A stretch of DNA of 8,281 nt from an uncultured Eubacteriales bacterium (GTDB lineage Bacteria > Bacillota > Clostridia > TANB77 > CAG-508). Of this stretch, positions 4,918 through 8,281 are shown piece after piece. A program made the translations under genes and the position numbers. The stretch covers positions 1 to 8,281 of the forward strand of contig CACWHO010000017.1 in assembly GCA_902760765.1 (NCBI GenBank). The letters run 5' to 3'. Under the pieces are notes generated by a model, which had not been told where the DNA came from, did not search any database, and worked only from the letters and a program-made list of their open reading frames with translations. Numbering within the stretch: the first letter of the stretch is position 1; every line of letters starts with the position of its first letter.

Positions 4918-5610
4918 ATGAAAAGAATTGGATTTATTGGTGTGTATGATAAAACAGATATGATTCTATATTTAGCCAAAATATTAACAATAATGGGTAA
5001 AAAAGTAATTTTAGTAGATTCTACAATAAATCAAAAAGCAAAATATATTGTGCCTACAATAGACCCAACAATTTCATATATAACATCATTTGAAGACATA
5101 GATGTAGCAGTTGGATTTAAGAATTTTGAAGAAATAAGAAAATATGTAGGAACTGAAAAAGATTTACCATATGATATAGCTTTAATAGATGCAGACGTAC
5201 CAGAGAGAATTCAAGAATTTGCATTAGAAACTGCAGATAAGAACTATTTTGTTACATCATTCGATATATACTCTTTAAAAAAAGGAGTAGAATTGCTTAA
5301 TAATTTAAAAGACAAAATAAATTTAACAAAAGTTTACTTTGCAAAAGAAGTTTTAAAAGAAGAAGATGACTACTTAAATTTCTTATCTTCAGAAGCTAAT
5401 GTAGAATGGGATGAAGAAAGAATATACTATCCATTAGAAAATGGAGATTTTAGTGTTATAACAGAAAATCAAAGAGTAGAAAAAATCAAATTTAGAAAAT
5501 TGAGTGCACAATATAAAGACTGTTTAGATATTATGGCACAAGAAATTTTAGGAGATAAGAACGATTCAAATGTAAGAAAAGCTATAAAAATTATAGAAAA
5601 AGGAGCTTAA
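4918..5610 (+). CDS. ParA/MinD-like protein with degenerate P-loop (TadZ/CpaE-like, putative)
   Basis: This 230-residue protein looks like a decayed member of the ParA/MinD ATPase fold. The first strand and P-loop region read RIGFIGVYDKTDM: K12-T13 align with the Walker A Lys-Thr, but the loop is short and lacks the glycines of KGGVGKT. The following helix and GKKVILVDST (D34) fit the ParA A' strand, and YDIALIDAD (D91) fits a Walker B strand. VTSFDIYSLKKGVELLNNL resembles the later ParA strand-helix. There is no receiver-like N-terminal domain as in classical CpaE/TadZ. TadZ-type proteins localise Tad pilus assembly at the pole or membrane, and many have atypical Walker A motifs, so this role is inferred from fold and position. 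AAAGGAG at 4901-4907 sits 10 bases before the ATG. Its end overlaps the Shine-Dalgarno of the next gene, so translation is probably coupled. Confidence 0.65.
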   Translation: MKRIGFIGVYDKTDMILYLAKILTIMGKKVILVDSTINQKAKYIVPTIDPTISYITSFEDIDVAVGFKNFEEIRKYVGTEKDLPYDIALIDADVPERIQEFALETADKNYFVTSFDIYSLKKGVELLNNLKDKINLTKVYFAKEVLKEEDDYLNFLSSEANVEWDEERIYYPLENGDFSVITENQRVEKIKFRKLSAQYKDCLDIMAQEILGDKNDSNVRKAIKIIEKGA

Positions 5611-5612
5611 AA

Positions 5613-6473
5613 ATGGCAATTATTACTTTTATAAATAATGGTCAAGAAGAGACAGGAAAAACATTGTCACTTGTTGCTATTGCAACAAACATGGCAATTG
5701 AAGATAATAATAGAATATTAATTGTTTCTACAACATCAAAAAGAGATAAAATTAGAGATTGTTTTTTTGGAGTAGATGAAACAAAAAAAGTCAAAATGGG
5801 ACTTTTTAGTGACAACAAAAAGAGAATTGATAATGAAAATGGTATTGAAGGAATTGCAAAAATAGTTAGAAGTAATAAACTTACACCTGAAATTATAACA
5901 AACTATACCAGAGTTATATTTAAGGATAGACTAGAAGTAATTTTAGGAACAGAAAAAAAATTCACAGAAGATGATGAAATAACAGAAGAAGACATAGAAG
6001 AAGAATACTTTAACCTTATAAATGTTGCAAACATGTATTATGACAAAGTATTTGTTGATTTGGATGACAATTTAAGTGAAGAAACAAGAGAAAAAATATG
6101 TAAAATATCTAACTTAATAATTGTAAGTACAAGTCAAAATCTTACAAGTTTAGAAAAATTAAAAAAAGAAAAAGAAACAAACGAAATATTAAAATCACCA
6201 AAATCGCTAATACTTATTGGTAGATATGATAGATATTCAAAATATAATACAAAAAATATCACAAGATACTTAGAAGAAAAAAACCAAGTATTAACAGTAC
6301 CATATAATACATTATATTTTGAAGCATCAAATGAATCTTCTGTACCAGATTTATTTTTAAGATTTAGAAGATTAAATGACCCATTTGACAGAAATACAAT
6401 GTTTATTGATGAAGTAAAAAGAACATCAGAGAACATAAAATATAGATTACAAGAATTACAAGCAAGAATATAA
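5613..6473 (+). CDS. second ParA/MinD-like P-loop ATPase of the Tad-like operon (putative)
   Basis: A 286-residue protein with an intact Walker A, G10-Q-E-E-T-G15-K16-T17, at the end of strand 1. The ParA signature lysine (first K of KGGVGKT) is replaced by Gln11, so it is a classical rather than deviant P-loop. An acidic Walker B-like strand, DKVFVDLDD (144-152, D149), follows an acid-rich stretch (FTEDDEITEEDIEEE, 117-131). LIIVSTSQNLTSLEKL resembles the strand and helix after Walker B in MinD-like proteins. It is most simply an ATP-binding partner of the preceding, degenerate paralogue in a Tad-like machine; its exact role is not known to me. It starts 2 bases after the previous stop, with Shine-Dalgarno AAAAGGAG (5597-5604) inside the upstream coding region. 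A spacer of 32 bases leads to the secretion ATPase gene. Confidence 0.7.
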   Translation: MAIITFINNGQEETGKTLSLVAIATNMAIEDNNRILIVSTTSKRDKIRDCFFGVDETKKVKMGLFSDNKKRIDNENGIEGIAKIVRSNKLTPEIITNYTRVIFKDRLEVILGTEKKFTEDDEITEEDIEEEYFNLINVANMYYDKVFVDLDDNLSEETREKICKISNLIIVSTSQNLTSLEKLKKEKETNEILKSPKSLILIGRYDRYSKYNTKNITRYLEEKNQVLTVPYNTLYFEASNESSVPDLFLRFRRLNDPFDRNTMFIDEVKRTSENIKYRLQELQARI

Positions 6474-6505
6474 TTAATTTAAAAACATAGGAAGGAGAAT
6501 ATCAA

Positions 6506-8281
6506 ATGACAATTACAAATTTATTGTTAACATTAGTTGTTTTAGTAATTGCATTCGTTTCAATATATTATTATCTAAAAAAGAAAAAAGAAGCACCTAC
6601 TGAAAATGTTGTAAATGTCGATGATAAAACATATACACTAGAAATGATGCAACAATTTGTTAAAAAGAGACTTGATGAAATAACAAAAGTTAACTTATAT
6701 GATATTGGTCTTTCAGAAGAAGAGTTAAAAAGAAGAAAAAATAAAAAATATGAATTGAAAAAAGCTTTAAAAGGCTGTACATATGGTGACACAAATGATA
6801 AAAAATACGTAAAAGAATTGATTTTTGACTTACTTTCAAAAGAATATGGAGTAACAGAAGCAAATATATCAAAAGCAATTCCATTTGATGTACCATCACT
6901 TTTAACAGCACAAGATAAATTTGACATTCTTCTTTATATGTACAAAAAAGATTTTGGATATGAAGCATTAACAGAGATAATAAACAAATATCATTTGGCT
7001 GAATTAAAATATGTTGATGGAGAAACAAAACCTTCTTATGTAATAACAAAAGAAGAAATTGAAGATATATATGAAAAAGAAAATTTACAATTAGATTTTA
7101 ATGATAAACTATCAGTTGTAGTTCAAAGAATATACCAACATTACAAAGGCTATAGTAGTATAGACGAAGTAAGAGATATGAACATAGATGGTATATCTGG
7201 TGGTGTATCTGGACTTCCAGAAGGATTTTTAAGCCAAGTTGCACAAACCTCAGATGCAGACTACATAGCACAAATTTCTGAACATAAAGTACCAAGAGCT
7301 TGTGATAGTATATGGATATTCTTCCATGGTGTATCTATAAGACTTGCATTTTTAAGCTTTGGTTCAGAAGCAGAATTAAAAAGAGTGTGCCAAAATATTT
7401 ACAAATATAATAACCCAGGACAATTATCAGACACAAATGGCTACAAAATCAATGAAATGAAAGATGGTTCTCGTGTCGTTGTTGTTAGACCATCATTCTC
7501 AGAAACATGGGCATTCTTTGTAAGAAAGTTCGATGTTAAACGTTCAACACTTGAACAATGGTTTAAAGGAGAACCAGGTTCAGATGATGCAATTGAATTA
7601 TTAAAATACCTTGTAAAAGGAGCAAGAATTATATCAATTACTGGTGAGCAGGGTTGTGGTAAAACAACAATGCTTATGGGTATGATTGAAAACATATATG
7701 AAACAATGAACATCCGTGTACAGGAAACTGCATTCGAATTACACTTAAGAAAAATATATCCAACAAGAAATATTTTAACATTCCGTGAAACAGAAACAAT
7801 TTCTGGACAGGAAGGTTTGGATGTTCAAAAGAAAACAGATGGTTCTGTTAATATCATCGGTGAGGTTGCAACAGACCCCGTAGCTGCATGGATGATTCAG
7901 GCAGCCCAAGTTGCATCAAAATTTACATTATTTACTCACCACGCAAAAACTTTTCCAAACTTAGTAACAGCTCTAAGAAACTCAATGCTTAGAATTGGAC
8001 AGTTCAATAACGAAAAAACAGCAGAAGAGCAAGTTGTACAAGTATTAAACTTTGATATACACTTAGCAAAAGACTTTAGAGGAAAGAGATTTGTAGAAAG
8101 AATTACAGAATGTATACCACTTGAAGAAAAAAATGAGTATACATATGACCATAGAAAAGAAAAAACATTAGAAGGAAAATTTGATAAATTTTTCGATAAT
8201 GCAACACATTATTTTGAAAATGTAACAGATAGACAACTTTATACATATAGAAACATACTTGAATATGTAGATGGAGAATAT
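6506..8281 (+). CDS. CpaF/TadA-like secretion ATPase, membrane-anchored and divergent (partial, runs off the right edge)
   Basis: Type II/IV secretion ATPases of the CpaF/TadA group power pilus assembly from the cytoplasmic face. 592 residues are visible and no stop is reached. A hydrophobic helix (about 4-23) followed by KKKK predicts an N-terminal membrane anchor, which classical CpaF lacks. A long helical, Lys/Glu-rich region (about 40-200) precedes the usual N-domain, recognised by MNIDGISGGVSG, the block 269-345 and DGSRVVVVRPSFSE. The core has Walker A G380-EQGCG-K386-T387-T388 and an Asp-box-like region FRETETISG (426-434). The Walker B block is NIIGEVATDPVAAWMIQAAQ (449-468), with E453 kept but Ala where the family has Arg (GEVR). 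The His box is THHAKT (477-482). The ATG has GGAAGGAGA (6490-6498) about 8 bases upstream. CAG and CGT codons appear only in residues 323-499. VirB11-type ATPases are the alternative, but the neighbours favour a Tad-like role. Confidence 0.85.
   Translation, partial: MTITNLLLTLVVLVIAFVSIYYYLKKKKEAPTENVVNVDDKTYTLEMMQQFVKKRLDEITKVNLYDIGLSEEELKRRKNKKYELKKALKGCTYGDTNDKKYVKELIFDLLSKEYGVTEANISKAIPFDVPSLLTAQDKFDILLYMYKKDFGYEALTEIINKYHLAELKYVDGETKPSYVITKEEIEDIYEKENLQLDFNDKLSVVVQRIYQHYKGYSSIDEVRDMNIDGISGGVSGLPEGFLSQVAQTSDADYIAQISEHKVPRACDSIWIFFHGVSIRLAFLSFGSEAELKRVCQNIYKYNNPGQLSDTNGYKINEMKDGSRVVVVRPSFSETWAFFVRKFDVKRSTLEQWFKGEPGSDDAIELLKYLVKGARIISITGEQGCGKTTMLMGMIENIYETMNIRVQETAFELHLRKIYPTRNILTFRETETISGQEGLDVQKKTDGSVNIIGEVATDPVAAWMIQAAQVASKFTLFTHHAKTFPNLVTALRNSMLRIGQFNNEKTAEEQVVQVLNFDIHLAKDFRGKRFVERITECIPLEEKNEYTYDHRKEKTLEGKFDKFFDNATHYFENVTDRQLYTYRNILEYVDGEY

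Noticed and set aside
1..8281. CRISPR array, tRNA or rRNA genes, transposase genes
   Set aside because: No regularly spaced identical repeats, no cloverleaf-like GC-rich segments and no transposase motifs were seen in the window.

Overview
The window comes from a very AT-rich (low GC) genome. It has strong Shine-Dalgarno sites, almost exclusive AGA and CAA codon use, and an alpha/beta-type small acid-soluble spore protein gene. This points to an endospore-forming member of the Clostridia, possibly an uncultured gut lineage; the species cannot be named from the sequence.

Left part (1-2814) is housekeeping. It holds the C-terminal end of an S41 carboxy-terminal processing protease, then pgsA (phosphatidylglycerophosphate synthase). 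A strong sigma-A-like promoter drives greA (transcript cleavage factor) and deoD (purine nucleoside phosphorylase). A second sigma-A-like promoter, whose -35 box overlaps the deoD stop codon, drives hpf (long-form ribosome hibernation factor), which ends at a clear intrinsic terminator.

Middle part (2815-3981) is gene-poor. A 71-residue single-pass protein with a prepilin-like N-terminus follows the hpf terminator. Next comes a 124-bp element whose 42-bp arms form a nearly perfect inverted repeat around a GC-richer 37-nt core; this is the most striking non-coding structure here. A minus-strand spore-protein gene with its own terminator follows. About 420 bp of A-tract-rich DNA then leads to a promoter with a 12-bp palindrome lying between its -35 and -10 boxes.

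Right part (3982 to the edge) is one tight plus-strand operon resembling a Tad/Flp-type pilus assembly locus: a membrane-anchored SAF-domain CpaB-like protein, two consecutive ParA/MinD-like proteins (the first with a decayed P-loop, the second with an intact GKT but no signature lysine), and a CpaF/TadA-like secretion ATPase running off the window. That ATPase is unusual: it has a predicted N-terminal membrane helix, a very long N-terminal region, and GEVA where the family normally has GEVR. Inner-membrane platform genes (TadB/TadC) and pilins would be expected just past the right edge. The set looks like a divergent Tad-like machine, and the small pilin-like protein upstream may be one of its substrates; that link is inference.
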